The notes: generated by a model not told the origin, from the sequence alone. A DNA stretch of 64,000 nt from Actinospica robiniae DSM 44927 (GCF_000504285.1 NZ_KI632511.1:6120154-6184153); one strand, 5' to 3'; counted from the first letter of the stretch, positions 8,414 through 16,570 are shown. Numbers and translations are program-made.

Positions 8414-8758
8414 TCAGGCGATCGGTGGGGGCAGCGAGCGCCCGCCGGTGCGGCGCGGGACGATCGCGAGCGGGGTCGTGCCAGGGCCGCCCATCCCGGC
8501 GGCTGGTGCGAGGTTCGCGGCCTCGGGCCCGGGGGCGACCTTCTCGGGCTCGGGGATGAGCAGTTCGCCGATCTCGCAGCCGAGTACGGCGCAGATCACG
8601 TCGAGTTCCTCGAGTTTGAGGGAGGCGGGCTGGCCGGACCACAGGCCCGACATCTTCCCGGCCGACAGGACCAGGCCGCGCTCGGCGAGGGCGCGCTGGA
8701 GGACCGAGGCCTTCCAGATCTCGCGTTTGGCCGCGGCCATCCGCAGGTTCCACTTCAT
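8414..8758 (-). CDS. Small XRE/Cro-type helix-turn-helix protein
   Basis: A 114-residue protein. Its ATG (8756-8758) follows immediately after the TAG of the upstream recombinase, so translation is coupled. The N-terminal 70 residues form a compact HTH domain (VLQRALAERGLVLSAGKMSG, then LKLEELDVICAVLGCEIGEL), of the type common in Cro/CI-like repressors. The C-terminal 40 residues are Pro/Gly-rich and probably disordered. It lies between two recombinase genes and may regulate the cassette or act as a recombination directionality factor. Function is inferred. Confidence 0.75.
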   Translation of the reverse strand: MKWNLRMAAAKREIWKASVLQRALAERGLVLSAGKMSGLWSGQPASLKLEELDVICAVLGCEIGELLIPEPEKVAPGPEAANLAPAAGMGGPGTTPLAIVPRRTGGRSLPPPIA

Positions 8759-9832
8759 CTACGCCAGCCCCTTGAGTCTCTCGGCCGCGCGTGACTGGCC
8801 GGCCAGCCACGCGTCCTCGATCCGGGTGCGGTGCACGTGAACGTACCGCATGGTCGTGGCCACCCACGAATGCCCGAGAAGTTCCTGTATGGATATCAGA
8901 TCCATGTTGTTGAGGTAGAGCTGGGAGGCGCAGTAGTGCCGCAGCACGTGCGGGGTCAGCCGGCCCGCCCACCCCGGCAGGTACGACGCCGCGGCCTCGG
9001 CCAGGCCCGCGCGCAGCGTCTCGTAGCCCACCCGGCGCGCACTGCCGTCGATATCCCGGCGCTCGGCGGCGAACAACGGCGCACCGGGCCGGGCGTGGTC
9101 ACGGTCCAACTGGCCCCACACGTCCTGGATGTACCAGCGCAGCAGCTCGGCGGCACCGCCGAGCAGCGGGACCATCCGCTCGCGCGGACCGGAGCCGTAG
9201 GAGCCCTTGCCGTAGCGCACGTGCAGCTTGCCGAACCGGCCCAGCTCCCAGCGCACATCGGCGAGATCGAGCCGACAAGTCTCGTTCGCGCGCAGCCCGG
9301 TATCGGCCATCAGCCTCGCCGCGGCATAGGTACGGGCCGCCGGGGCGAACTTGCGGGCCGAGCCGAGCGCCTGGCCCCACCCGGTGAACAACCCCGTCAT
9401 CTCCGCCTCGCTCGGCGGGATGCGCAACCGGGCGTCCTTGCGCCCGCGCGGCCGGTTGAGCTCATCGAGCGGACAGACGGCGACGATGCCGGTCAGCGCG
9501 TGCAACTCGGCCTGATGGCGTAGCTCGAGGAACTCGAAGTACACCGAGAGCGCGGCGGCACGAGCCAGTCGCGTGCCCCCCGCCGCACCGCGCAGCACCT
9601 TCCCGAAGTACACGTCGGCATCCGCCGGCGCCATCTCCCACAACGGCCGGCCGAACCACTCACGCATCAGATCCAGGTGACTGACATCGCCACGGATCGT
9701 CGAGTCGCTCAGGCCCGCCGACGCCCGCGCGAGCACGAACCCGGCCATCAGGTCGACCTCGAACTCCGCCACGGCTTCCGCGGTCGCCACCGGCCGAACG
9801 TCGCGCAGGTCGCGCACGAGCGCAAGCGCCAA
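8759..9832 (-). CDS. Tyrosine-type site-specific recombinase
   Basis: A 357-residue recombinase. The start is a TTG at 9830-9832 with GGGAG a few bases upstream; a GTG slightly downstream is possible. Domains: N-terminal SAM-like core-binding region (about 20-120) and C-terminal catalytic domain (about 150-345). The active-site set is complete: Arg in MADTGLRANETCRLDL, HVLRHYCASQLYL (HxxR), GHSW and the nucleophile Tyr in TTMRYVHVH. The enzyme would cut and rejoin DNA through a 3'-phosphotyrosine. It is the only member of the three-gene cassette with a full active site. Its substrates may be the GTTC/GAAC dyads at the cassette ends. Confidence 0.88.
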   Translation of the reverse strand: MALALVRDLRDVRPVATAEAVAEFEVDLMAGFVLARASAGLSDSTIRGDVSHLDLMREWFGRPLWEMAPADADVYFGKVLRGAAGGTRLARAAALSVYFEFLELRHQAELHALTGIVAVCPLDELNRPRGRKDARLRIPPSEAEMTGLFTGWGQALGSARKFAPAARTYAAARLMADTGLRANETCRLDLADVRWELGRFGKLHVRYGKGSYGSGPRERMVPLLGGAAELLRWYIQDVWGQLDRDHARPGAPLFAAERRDIDGSARRVGYETLRAGLAEAAASYLPGWAGRLTPHVLRHYCASQLYLNNMDLISIQELLGHSWVATTMRYVHVHRTRIEDAWLAGQSRAAERLKGLA

Positions 9833-9864
9833 CTCCGGCTCCCAACCTTCACGCCGAGCACGGA

Positions 9865-9885
9865 AAGTTCATGAAACATGAGAAC
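9865..9885. repeat. Right terminal dyad of the recombinase cassette
   Basis: A near-palindrome of 21 bases, AAGTTCATG-AAA-CATGAGAAC, just upstream of the TTG start of the first recombinase. Read on the minus strand it begins GTTCTCA and ends GAACTT, as does the motif at 6717-6733. It could instead be a promoter operator for the cassette. Confidence 0.35.
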
Positions 9886-9990
9886 TGTGCATCAGTCCCG
9901 AGATTCTGTCAATGCTCTGCAAAGGGAAGGCCCGACCCCCGAAGCCCAGGCCAGCGGCACCAATCCGCACCACACCCAGGAGGAACACCA

Positions 9991-10275
9991 GTGTTGTCGG
10001 ACTCTAACGCAATGAACCACAACACCAGGACCCCCGCCACCGTTCCGGGCCCGCTGGTGGCCGACGCCGGCAGCCTGCCCCCCACCCTCGACATCCTCAC
10101 CGCCGCCAAATGGCTCGGGATCGGCCGCACCACCGCCTACCGCCTGGCCGAGCGCGACGAGTTCCCGACCCCCGTCCTGCGCGTCGGTCGGTGCTACCGC
10201 GTCCCGACCGCCCCGTTGATCGCGCTGCTCGGCATCCGACCTGAGGCAGGGCCCGAAGCCGATCTGGCTGGATGA
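9991..10275 (+). CDS. Excisionase-like helix-turn-helix DNA-binding protein
   Basis: A 94-residue protein. GTG 9991 was chosen because a perfect AGGAGG (9978-9983) lies 7 bases upstream; an internal ATG at 10012 is weaker. The core (residues about 28-85) has LDILTAAKWLGIGRTTAYRL, then RVGRCYRVP. This is the MerR-like winged HTH typical of small excisionases next to integrases of actinobacterial plasmids and integrative elements. It lies 200 bases upstream of the integrase on the same strand. The likely role is bending attachment-site DNA to favour excision. Confidence 0.8.
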   Translation: MLSDSNAMNHNTRTPATVPGPLVADAGSLPPTLDILTAAKWLGIGRTTAYRLAERDEFPTPVLRVGRCYRVPTAPLIALLGIRPEAGPEADLAG

Positions 10276-10477
10276 CCGAGGCGCCGCGTTGGGCCCGTGC
10301 GGCCACGGGCCAAACGCGGGCGCTGAAGAACCTTGACGCCGGGGGTTGATGGCCGGGCGGGGCGGGGCGTGGATGTCGAGCACCGCGGGCGACCAAAGGA
10401 TTCGCAGCCCGCGACCAACGGACACCCTGCCCGGCCCCCTCGCGGGTCGCGGGCAGCACAGACAGGGAGAAACACTG

Positions 10478-12049
10478 ATGGCGGCGAAGCTGAGCGGCAC
10501 TGTGTTCAAGCGCTGCACCTGTACCGGCCTGGTCGAGCAGGACGACGGCACCCGGGTGCGCAAGATGCTCGGCACAGCGTGCCCGAAACTGACCTACAAG
10601 GACGGCCGTTACTCTCGCGATCACGGATCCTGGCGCATCCAGCTCGAGGTTCCGTTCAGTGACCGCGGACCGCGCGCCCACATCCGTGCCGGAGCCGCCA
10701 CCGAGGCCGAGGCGAAAAGCCTGCTCACCACCGTCGCCGAGCTCCTGCGCATCGCGGACGGAAGCGAAACCCCCGACATGCACCGCCGCGAGATCACCGC
10801 GCTGATCAAGAAACGCCTTGCGGCGGGGCAGCGGCTGCCGGATGAGGACGAAGTCCGCAAGCGCCTTCGCATGGGCCAGGACTTGGACGTGCCGATCACC
10901 GTGGAGCAGTACCTGATCGACTGGCTCGCCGGACGCACCGACCTGGCCGGCGGCACGCTGATGGCCTATGAGATGCATATTCGTGTCCACCTCATCCCCC
11001 ACCTCGGACACATCCGGCTTGACCGGCTGAAGGTCAGTCACATCCAGGCGATGCGCGCGGGGATCGAGGAGCGCAACCGACAGATCGAGATCGACAACCA
11101 GCGCCGCGCCGACTACCGCGCCCTCTACGCCGAAGCCAAGGCGTCGGGAGACAAGGCAGCTGCCCGTGCGTTGAAGACGAAACTGGCCGAGCTCGGACGG
11201 CCCCAGCGCACCACCGGCCCGATGACCATCAAGCGCATCCGCGCCACGCTCTCCTCGGCGCTGGCCGACGCGATCCTCCAGCAGTTGATCACCGTCAACC
11301 CGGCCAAGCTCATCCGCCTGCCCGGCAACCGGCACGCGACCAACCTGATCTGGACCGCGCCGCGTGTGGAGGAGTGGCGCAAGACCGGGATGAAGCCGTC
11401 GCGCGTGATGATCTGGACGGTCGAGCAGACCATCGCGTTCCTCCAGGCCTGCCGCGAGCATCGATTCGCGGTGGTCTACCACCTGATGGCGATCACCGGG
11501 ATGCGCCGCGGCGAGGCCGCCGGCCTGCACTGGAGGGATGTGGACCTCGACGGCGGAGAACTCGCGGTGACCTGCCAGCTCGCCCAGATCGGGTGGCGAA
11601 CCGAAATTACCTATCCGAAGACCGGGCACTCGGTGCGCACCATCGCCCTCGAACCCGCCCTCGTCGACCTGTTACGGGCTCACAAGGCCGAGCAGGAGCG
11701 CCGCCGGATCAACGCGAGCGACGGCTGGACCGACACGGGGCTGGTCTTCACCCGCGATGACGGCACCGCCATCCACCCCGCCCAGCTCACGGCAGAGTTC
11801 TACAGGTTGGTCGCCCTTTACGAGCTGCCCCCGGTGCGTCTGCACGACCTTCGCCACGGTACGGCGACCCACGCGTTGACCGCCGGCATCGACGTGAAGC
11901 TCGTCCAGGACCTGCTCGGGCACGCGACCTCGACCTTCACCCGCGACGTCTACACCGGTGTCGCTGACCAGGCCCGTCGTGAAGCCGCCAAGACGCTCAC
12001 GTCAATCTTCACGCGTGCACCCAGCAGTCAAGAGCGCCCGACGTGCTGA
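10478..12049 (+). CDS. int: Tyrosine integrase of the conjugative element
   Basis: A 523-residue integrase. ATG 10478 follows GGGAG at a proper distance. Domains: N-terminal Cys-containing segment and arm-type DNA-binding region (1-70), a long helical insertion (80-270) with the core-binding domain (VPITVEQYLIDWLAGRT), and the catalytic domain (about 310-505). The catalytic residues are all present: Arg in AITGMRRGEAAGLHW, HDLRHGTATHAL (HxxR), LLGHATSTFTRDVYTGV (second His and nucleophile Tyr). With the excisionase upstream this is the expected int-xis unit, here in xis-int order. The attachment site cannot be read directly; the nearest tRNA gene is tRNA-Lys at 14869. Confidence 0.92.
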   Translation: MAAKLSGTVFKRCTCTGLVEQDDGTRVRKMLGTACPKLTYKDGRYSRDHGSWRIQLEVPFSDRGPRAHIRAGAATEAEAKSLLTTVAELLRIADGSETPDMHRREITALIKKRLAAGQRLPDEDEVRKRLRMGQDLDVPITVEQYLIDWLAGRTDLAGGTLMAYEMHIRVHLIPHLGHIRLDRLKVSHIQAMRAGIEERNRQIEIDNQRRADYRALYAEAKASGDKAAARALKTKLAELGRPQRTTGPMTIKRIRATLSSALADAILQQLITVNPAKLIRLPGNRHATNLIWTAPRVEEWRKTGMKPSRVMIWTVEQTIAFLQACREHRFAVVYHLMAITGMRRGEAAGLHWRDVDLDGGELAVTCQLAQIGWRTEITYPKTGHSVRTIALEPALVDLLRAHKAEQERRRINASDGWTDTGLVFTRDDGTAIHPAQLTAEFYRLVALYELPPVRLHDLRHGTATHALTAGIDVKLVQDLLGHATSTFTRDVYTGVADQARREAAKTLTSIFTRAPSSQERPTC

Positions 12050-12162
12050 TCGGAGTTCACGGACGCGACACGCGGGAGCAATCGACCCGGACATGGAACG
12101 CAGCTCACTCCCGCATCGAGAACCAGCCAGCCTTTCACCGGCGCCCTGGTGATGAGATGACC

Positions 12163-12603
12163 TCAGTGTGGGCCGAGGAGCCACCACAACCCTGCGGCTA
12201 TGAAGAAGACGGCCAGGACGGTCAGGCCGCCTGCCTTCGCCAGGACCTCTCTCGGAGGCCGAATGGTCACAAGTCGGTCGGGCTTTTTGGGGCTGTACCG
12301 TACGACGATCTCCTTCTTCTTGTCGTGGGAGTATCCCAGCCGTTCATCGAACCGCACTTCACGACGCTTACCTCCCGCTTCGGCCCAGTACGAGACGACG
12401 GAGATCCATCGGACCGTGTCGCCGTACCGATCGCGACGACCCTCCCTGACAGCTTCGACCCGACCTGTCGCCGTCGCCCCGCGCAGCGCGACGCGGAGAA
12501 TTCTTATCTCGTGAACGGCCGGGCCGAGGATGATCGCGCCCAGGATGATGCCCACGACCGAACCGATATTGGCTGCATCGCCTTCGAAATGCCCAAACAT
12601 CAC
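12163..12603 (-). CDS. DUF3592-like membrane protein
   Basis: A 146-residue protein with GGGAGG 8 bases upstream of GTG 12603 (or ATG 12600). It has an N-terminal membrane segment (about 12-35), an extracytoplasmic beta-rich part (ATATGRVEAVREGRR, then WISVVSYWAEAGGKRREVRF and EIVVRYSPKKPDRL), and a C-terminal membrane segment (about 120-142). This two-helix layout with a beta sandwich is typical of DUF3592 proteins. It is the last gene of a three-gene unit with two WXG-type proteins, where an immunity gene would be expected. The immunity idea is inference. Confidence 0.65.
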   Translation of the reverse strand: MMFGHFEGDAANIGSVVGIILGAIILGPAVHEIRILRVALRGATATGRVEAVREGRRDRYGDTVRWISVVSYWAEAGGKRREVRFDERLGYSHDKKKEIVVRYSPKKPDRLVTIRPPREVLAKAGGLTVLAVFFIAAGLWWLLGPH

Positions 12604-12658
12604 TGCTGAGACCTCCCTGACTCTAGAGAGTGAGAGTGGATTCGGTGGTCATCAGTCC

Positions 12659-13714
12659 TTACTCACCGGACTCAGCAGCCTGGCTGAGAGCTGCTTCCAG
12701 TGCGTCCTCGACTGTCTTGGCGGTGGTCTCCGTTTCGTCGAGGATGCCCTTCGCGTTCAACGCCGTGATGCCGCCACCAGCGATGAACGCCTTGCCCGCT
12801 GGCGTGTCGAGTAGGTCTGCGATCTTGGCGCTCGACATGATTGAGTTCGCGAGCTGCGGGCTGAAGTCTAGAGCCTGCGCGTAGGCTTCGTTCATTGCTC
12901 CCCGCGGGAGAAGAGCATCGACGGCCGCCGGAGCGGCTTCCGCGAGGACACCGAGAAGTCCACCTGCTTCGATATCCTTGAGGACGCCTGCGGCGTCGTC
13001 GGCGGCGGACGGTTGTGGCTCGCCGTTAGCCGCGTTCAGCGTGGTTGCGAAGGCCTCGCCGAACATCGCGGCGAATCCACCACGGATCGACCCCGCCACG
13101 AAGCCTTCGGTGGCTGACCCGGCCACCGAGGCGGCGACCTCACCTGTGAAGCCGATGGCGTCGGACAGCTCGATGGATACGTTTGCGGCCTGGTCTGCAA
13201 GCGTGGCCATCAGATCTGTGACCCACCCGATGACGACCTCTGCTGCATTCTCGGCGATCACGGCGGAAAAGCCGAAGCTGAAGATCAGCGCTATGCCGGC
13301 CATGGCGATGGCGCCAGCGAGCTCTTCGGCCTTGTGTTCGATCTCGGTCTTTACCTCGGACACTTGATCAGCGAACTCGTCGCAGGCTTTGGCCAGTGCC
13401 CGGCAGGCCTGGCTGGTGAGGGGGATGGAGCCGGTCTTGCCGCCGTATTGCTGCCACTTCGCGGCGAAGGCGTCGATGGCTGTGCCGGAGTTGTTAGTTG
13501 TGATGGAGGCCACGAGATTGTTGCAATCGGTACTGATGTCGTCCAGTTCGTCGGCCAGGGCGGTCCAGGCGTCGGCGGCCTGGCGGGCGGCGTCCTGGTT
13601 GCATGCGGGCCACGGGACATGGAACTCGCGGAGGATGCCCCCGACGCCGGAGCCTCCGCTGATAGGAGTGGTGTCGGGTGTGGTTATCCCCCAGCCGCCT
13701 GGGCCGTCGGGCAT
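12659..13714 (-). CDS. WXG/LXG-type secreted protein, possible polymorphic-toxin carrier without a recognisable toxin end
   Basis: A 351-residue protein. ATG 13712-13714 has GGAGG 6 bases upstream. After a Gly/Pro N-terminus, residues 30-130 form a helical WXG100-like domain (ARQAADAWTALADELDDIS, then DAFAAKWQQYGG). A hydrophobic segment follows (about 133-160, AGIALIFSFGFSAV), as in many type VII-secreted polymorphic proteins. The C-terminal 190 residues are Ala-rich and helical and match no nuclease, ADP-ribosyltransferase or deaminase motif that I know. The WXG100-like gene lies just upstream and a membrane protein downstream. It is probably exported by an ESX/type VII system encoded elsewhere. 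Confidence 0.65.
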   Translation of the reverse strand: MPDGPGGWGITTPDTTPISGGSGVGGILREFHVPWPACNQDAARQAADAWTALADELDDISTDCNNLVASITTNNSGTAIDAFAAKWQQYGGKTGSIPLTSQACRALAKACDEFADQVSEVKTEIEHKAEELAGAIAMAGIALIFSFGFSAVIAENAAEVVIGWVTDLMATLADQAANVSIELSDAIGFTGEVAASVAGSATEGFVAGSIRGGFAAMFGEAFATTLNAANGEPQPSAADDAAGVLKDIEAGGLLGVLAEAAPAAVDALLPRGAMNEAYAQALDFSPQLANSIMSSAKIADLLDTPAGKAFIAGGGITALNAKGILDETETTAKTVEDALEAALSQAAESGE

Positions 13715-13753
13715 GATCGCCTCCGTATCTGTGCCGTGAGCGAAGGGCGTGTA

Positions 13754-14083
13754 TTAGAGGGCGTAGGTTCCGCCGTGGCGGAAGCCCTCGGTGATGTCGG
13801 CTTCGGTCTGGCCGTAGCTGGCGGCCATCTTCGTCAGCCCTTGCGACACGCCTTCGAGGTCTTCGGCGATCTTGGTGAGCATGAGCAGGACTTCAGCGGA
13901 GATCTTCTGGTAGCTCGCGGCGAACTGGGTGCCAGGTTTGTCGTCGCCCCAGAAAGATCCGAGGCTCTGAAGCGTTGCGACGGCCGAGTTCATGGAGTCG
14001 ACGAGCACTTGTCCGCTTTCGCCGATCTGCGGCGCGATCGCGAGGAGGTCGTCCACTTCGATCTTGAAGCCGGCCCCGCTCAC
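13754..14083 (-). CDS. WXG100-like small protein (ESX/type VII secretion family)
   Basis: A 109-residue helical protein starting with GTG 14083. It has the WXG100 layout: helix, turn with SFWGDDKPGTQFAASYQ (Trp-x-Gly near the middle) and a second helix (LTKIAEDLEGVSQGLTKM). The end carries YGQTEADITEG, resembling the C-terminal Yxx[DE]-type export signal of type VII substrates (Y-x-x-x-E here, so a loose fit). It is the first gene of the three-gene unit and probably pairs with the larger WXG protein. No ESX core component is in the window. Confidence 0.7.
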   Translation of the reverse strand: MSGAGFKIEVDDLLAIAPQIGESGQVLVDSMNSAVATLQSLGSFWGDDKPGTQFAASYQKISAEVLLMLTKIAEDLEGVSQGLTKMAASYGQTEADITEGFRHGGTYAL

Positions 14084-14868
14084 TGGTGGCTACCGCAGGT
14101 GCTGAGGGTAAGACATGTCATCGCAGGCTCTCCCCTTGCCTGTAGTCGCTTGCTCGCCCACAGTACCGTGCGTCTAGGTACGGATCAATGAATATGTGCA
14201 CTGATACAGCGATGAGGCGCAATTTCTGCGCCGAGCACTCTCGCCCATACCGCGCCGATAAACACATCACATGTGGTATCAGATTCCTATACGGCATCAG
14301 ATGCCACCTACGCACCTGAGCATCCCGTGCGCCTCGCCAGTCAGCAGCACCGAGCATGGGATGGAACAGCTTCCTACTCGCCATCGCAATGATCCACGCG
14401 AGCAGCCGAGGCTCAAGCAGGTCGACCGCGCCCGCGAACTTCGGACGCTTTGGCTCCACGGGATCCCGACGCCTGGCTTCAAGCCGCAGGCCGTGTGACA
14501 CCAACCGATCACAGTGGTGGACGCGACAGCCTCGACACATGACCTGCCCGTCGTGCGCCACTCGGAGTGATGCCAAGTGGAGCGAGACGCTTACCGACCC
14601 TCGGAGCTTCGGCCTCACGCTGATGAGCCACGGCGCTCAGTCGCCGGCCAGTCAGCCTTGGCCAGGCATCCTGCCTATCGAACGTAAGAGTCCCATGGTC
14701 GACATTCGCTGCGTTGCGTTCCCGCAGGTCACCTGGAGTGAAAAATCAACCCCAGGACATGAGGCGCCGTCCCGTTCCCTCTCACTTCCCTCGCGCCTAC
14801 GCCACCGTATCCACATGGTTCTTACATCCGGTGGCGTCTTCTCCGCAGGTCAGCGGGTGTTGCTTGGG
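14084..14868. other. About 0.8 kb without a supportable gene
   Basis: Base composition is lower in GC than both sides (for example ATGAATATGTGCACTGATAC near 14188). Open frames across it have no plausible codon pattern, ribosome site or recognisable product. It separates the WXG unit from tRNA-Lys and may be decayed element DNA, possibly including the attachment junction. No repeat of the tRNA-Lys 3' end was found by eye. Confidence 0.5.
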
Positions 14869-14941
14869 TGGGCCGCGTGGGACTCGAACCCACAACCCAA
14901 GGATTAAAAGTCCTCTACTCTGCCAATTGAGCTAGCGGCCC
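14869..14941 (-). tRNA. tRNA-Lys (anticodon TTT)
   Basis: A cloverleaf can be drawn on the minus strand: acceptor GGGCCGC with GCGGCCC, D arm AGCTCAATTGGCAGAG, anticodon stem GAGGA/TCCTT with loop CTTTTAA (anticodon TTT), T arm GTGGG-TTCGAGT-CCCAC, discriminator A. CCA is not encoded. Its 3' end faces the accessory region to the left, the orientation expected if an element had integrated at the tRNA 3' end. Confidence 0.95.
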
Positions 14942-15164
14942 GGGACAGTCCCGCGGTTGCGGCGGACTGTTCCGCGCCAAGGGTAGCCAACTTCCGGGTC
15001 GAGACTCAACGACGCTTTCCGGCGGGCTCGCGTTACCCGGGTGGCCCCGCTGTGAGCTGCGGCGATGAAATCGTTTTGGCGCCGCGGCGCCCGGTCCCGT
15101 ATGCTTCAGGCGTCCCCGACGGACAGACGTCCAGAGGAGACCGGGCCTCGAACCCCGAGGACTC

Positions 15165-15237
15165 GGCCCCTTCGTCTAGCGGCCTAGGACACCGCCCTTT
15201 CAAGGCGGCGGCGCGGGTTCGAATCCCGTAGGGGCTA
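15165..15237 (+). tRNA. tRNA-Glu (anticodon TTC)
   Basis: Acceptor GGCCCCT pairs with AGGGGCT (one G-T pair). The anticodon loop CTTTCAA contains TTC between CGCC/GGCG stems, and the T arm is GCGGG-TTCGAAT-CCCGT. First of three plus-strand tRNA genes. Confidence 0.95.
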
Positions 15238-15329
15238 CGGCAGGGAGATTGACCAGCACGGCGACGTGCTACGATCTCCTGGTCGGAAACCGGCGGAAAC
15301 GCCGGGGCAAGGCAGAAGCAGTACCTCAA

Positions 15330-15403
15330 GGTCCTGTAGAGCAGTTGGAGTGCTCGCCACCCTGTCAAGGTGGAGGTCGCGGGTTCAAGTCCCGTCAGGA
15401 CCG
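15330..15403 (+). tRNA. tRNA-Asp (anticodon GTC)
   Basis: Acceptor GGTCCTG pairs with CAGGACC. The anticodon loop is CTGTCAA (anticodon GTC), the T arm GCGGG-TTCAAGT-CCCGT, the discriminator G. It lies 92 bases after tRNA-Glu. Confidence 0.95.
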
Positions 15404-15459
15404 CTCGGTACGGACCGGGCGTTGCGTTGACGTCAACGTAGCGCCCGTTTTCGTCCTGA

Positions 15460-15533
15460 GGCCAGGTAGCTCAGTTGGTACGAGCGTCCGCCTGAAAAGC
15501 GGAAGGTCGGCGGTTCGACCCCGCCCCTGGCCA
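15460..15533 (+). tRNA. tRNA-Phe (anticodon GAA)
   Basis: Acceptor GGCCAGG pairs with CCTGGCC. The anticodon loop is CTGAAAA (anticodon GAA), the T arm GGCGG-TTCGACC-CCGCC, the discriminator A. Last of the Glu-Asp-Phe cluster, followed by a terminator. Confidence 0.95.
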
Positions 15534-15543
15534 CAGCATACAG

Positions 15544-15574
15544 AGCCCTCACTCCTCTGAGTGGGGGCTTTTTC
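15544..15574 (+). terminator. Intrinsic terminator of the tRNA cluster
   Basis: An 11-base stem, AGCCCTCACTC with GAGTGGGGGCT (one T-G pair), around a CTCT loop, followed by TTTT. It lies 10 bases after tRNA-Phe. Confidence 0.9.
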
Positions 15575-15750
15575 GTGCAGGTCAGGGGCTAGGTGGTGGG
15601 TCCCTCGGCCGCGCCGGGTCTCCGCCGTGCATCGAGCTGCTTGTGCGCCATCCGGAGTAGGACCCGTTCGGCCACCTGGCCAGGCTCGGCGACCATTAGG
15701 CCGGCCGGGGCCGTCGTGGCGGCTTGCGTGGCACGAGCTCGTTCACGTGC

Positions 15751-15795
15751 CGAGCCCCCGGATGCCCAGCGCCCGGATGCCGAGCGCCCGGATGC
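15751..15795. repeat. Three tandem 15-base repeats (CGAGCGCCCGGATGC)
   Basis: Three back-to-back copies differ by one or two bases (15751, 15766, 15781). They lie in the 325-base gap between the tRNA terminator and the gene at 15899, where I see no other gene. Confidence 0.7.
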
Positions 15796-15898
15796 GGAAG
15801 CTGTGGGCGTGCAGGAACCGAGCGACGGAGCGCCGGGAGTCGCGAGACGACTTCTCACTGATCGCCCGCTGTCGGCGCGGGTGCGTAGGATCCGCGGC

Positions 15899-16570
15899 AT
15901 GGGGGTTACGCGCGTTAGCGTCGGGGACGTCTTCCGCTGGCCGCACGATGACAGGCCGATCCGCGTGCTGGTGTCGGACGACGGCGTGTTCATGTACGAC
16001 GCCTGGTGGCCGCACCTCGACGCTTGGGGGCTGGCGGGGCTTCAGGAGGTGCGGCGGCAGCGCGTCGGCTACTACGTCAGCACTGTCGCGGCGCTGCTGG
16101 AGAAGGCGACGTTTCTGCGCTCGGAGCCGCTGACGGACGCTGAGGTCGCGCTTCATCGGCCTGACTTGCCGTTCTGCCCGGTCCGGTGCGCCGCCGTGGA
16201 TTGGCCGTCGTCGGCTCCGGAGACGCAGGACCAGCTGTTTTCGTCGCTGGAGGCTGCGGGCTGCGCGGATGTCGACCTGGCTGCCACGGTTTCCGTGGCG
16301 AAAATCGTCTTGCTTCCGTTTGGTCCGCAGGGCGGACGGAAGGCGGGCGTGCGGGTGGCGGCTGACGACGGGGTTGCTTTCAGCGCTGGCGAGCTTCTTT
16401 GGAAGGCGGCGGCAGTGCAGGCTTCCTGTCTCGGCTCGGCCATGCCGACGCGCGGCCTTGGTATCTACCGGTCTGGGCTGCAACGTGGTGTTGCGTCCTA
16501 CTACCTGTGGGGCGGCGAGAGCAAGCTGCATGCTGAGATCGCTTCTGTCTCCGGCCGGGGCCCGGATTAG
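15899..16570 (+). CDS. Hypothetical protein, function unknown
   Basis: A 223-residue soluble protein that I do not recognise. The ATG at 15899 begins MGVTRVSVGDVFRWPHDD; a -10-like TAGGAT ends 8 bases before it, so the message may be leaderless. Notable segments are VLVSDDGVFMYDAWWPHLDA, GYYVSTVAALLEKATFLRSE and a C-terminal GVASYYLWGGESKLHAEIAS. No signal peptide, membrane segment or catalytic motif is visible. Longer starts to the left give Arg/Ala-rich sequence crossing the tandem repeats and are unlikely. It stands alone between the tRNA cluster and a DUF4190 gene. Confidence 0.65.
   Translation: MGVTRVSVGDVFRWPHDDRPIRVLVSDDGVFMYDAWWPHLDAWGLAGLQEVRRQRVGYYVSTVAALLEKATFLRSEPLTDAEVALHRPDLPFCPVRCAAVDWPSSAPETQDQLFSSLEAAGCADVDLAATVSVAKIVLLPFGPQGGRKAGVRVAADDGVAFSAGELLWKAAAVQASCLGSAMPTRGLGIYRSGLQRGVASYYLWGGESKLHAEIASVSGRGPD

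Larger units (their letters stand above)
6717..9885 (-). mobile_element. Three-gene tyrosine recombinase cassette (recombinase, HTH, degenerate recombinase)
   Basis: Three tightly packed minus-strand genes: full tyrosine recombinase (8759-9832), 114-residue HTH protein (8414-8758, ATG directly after the stop) and large recombinase-like protein (6733-8408). The edges carry similar GTTCTCA...GAACTT motifs in opposite orientation, at 6717-6733 and 9865-9885. The left edge lies inside the end of the methylase reading frame, as if the cassette landed there. The cassette is separate from the element's own excisionase and integrase at 9991-12049. The boundaries are my inference; gene order and packing are directly visible. 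Confidence 0.5.

Noticed and set aside
12050-12162. Attachment site directly downstream of the integrase
   Set aside because: No tRNA fragment, dyad or repeat of other window sequence was seen there.
14118-14618. A 166-codon minus-strand open frame near tRNA-Lys
   Set aside because: It has no recognisable domain and no ribosome site, and its composition is mixed. The region has lower GC and looks like decayed or non-coding DNA.
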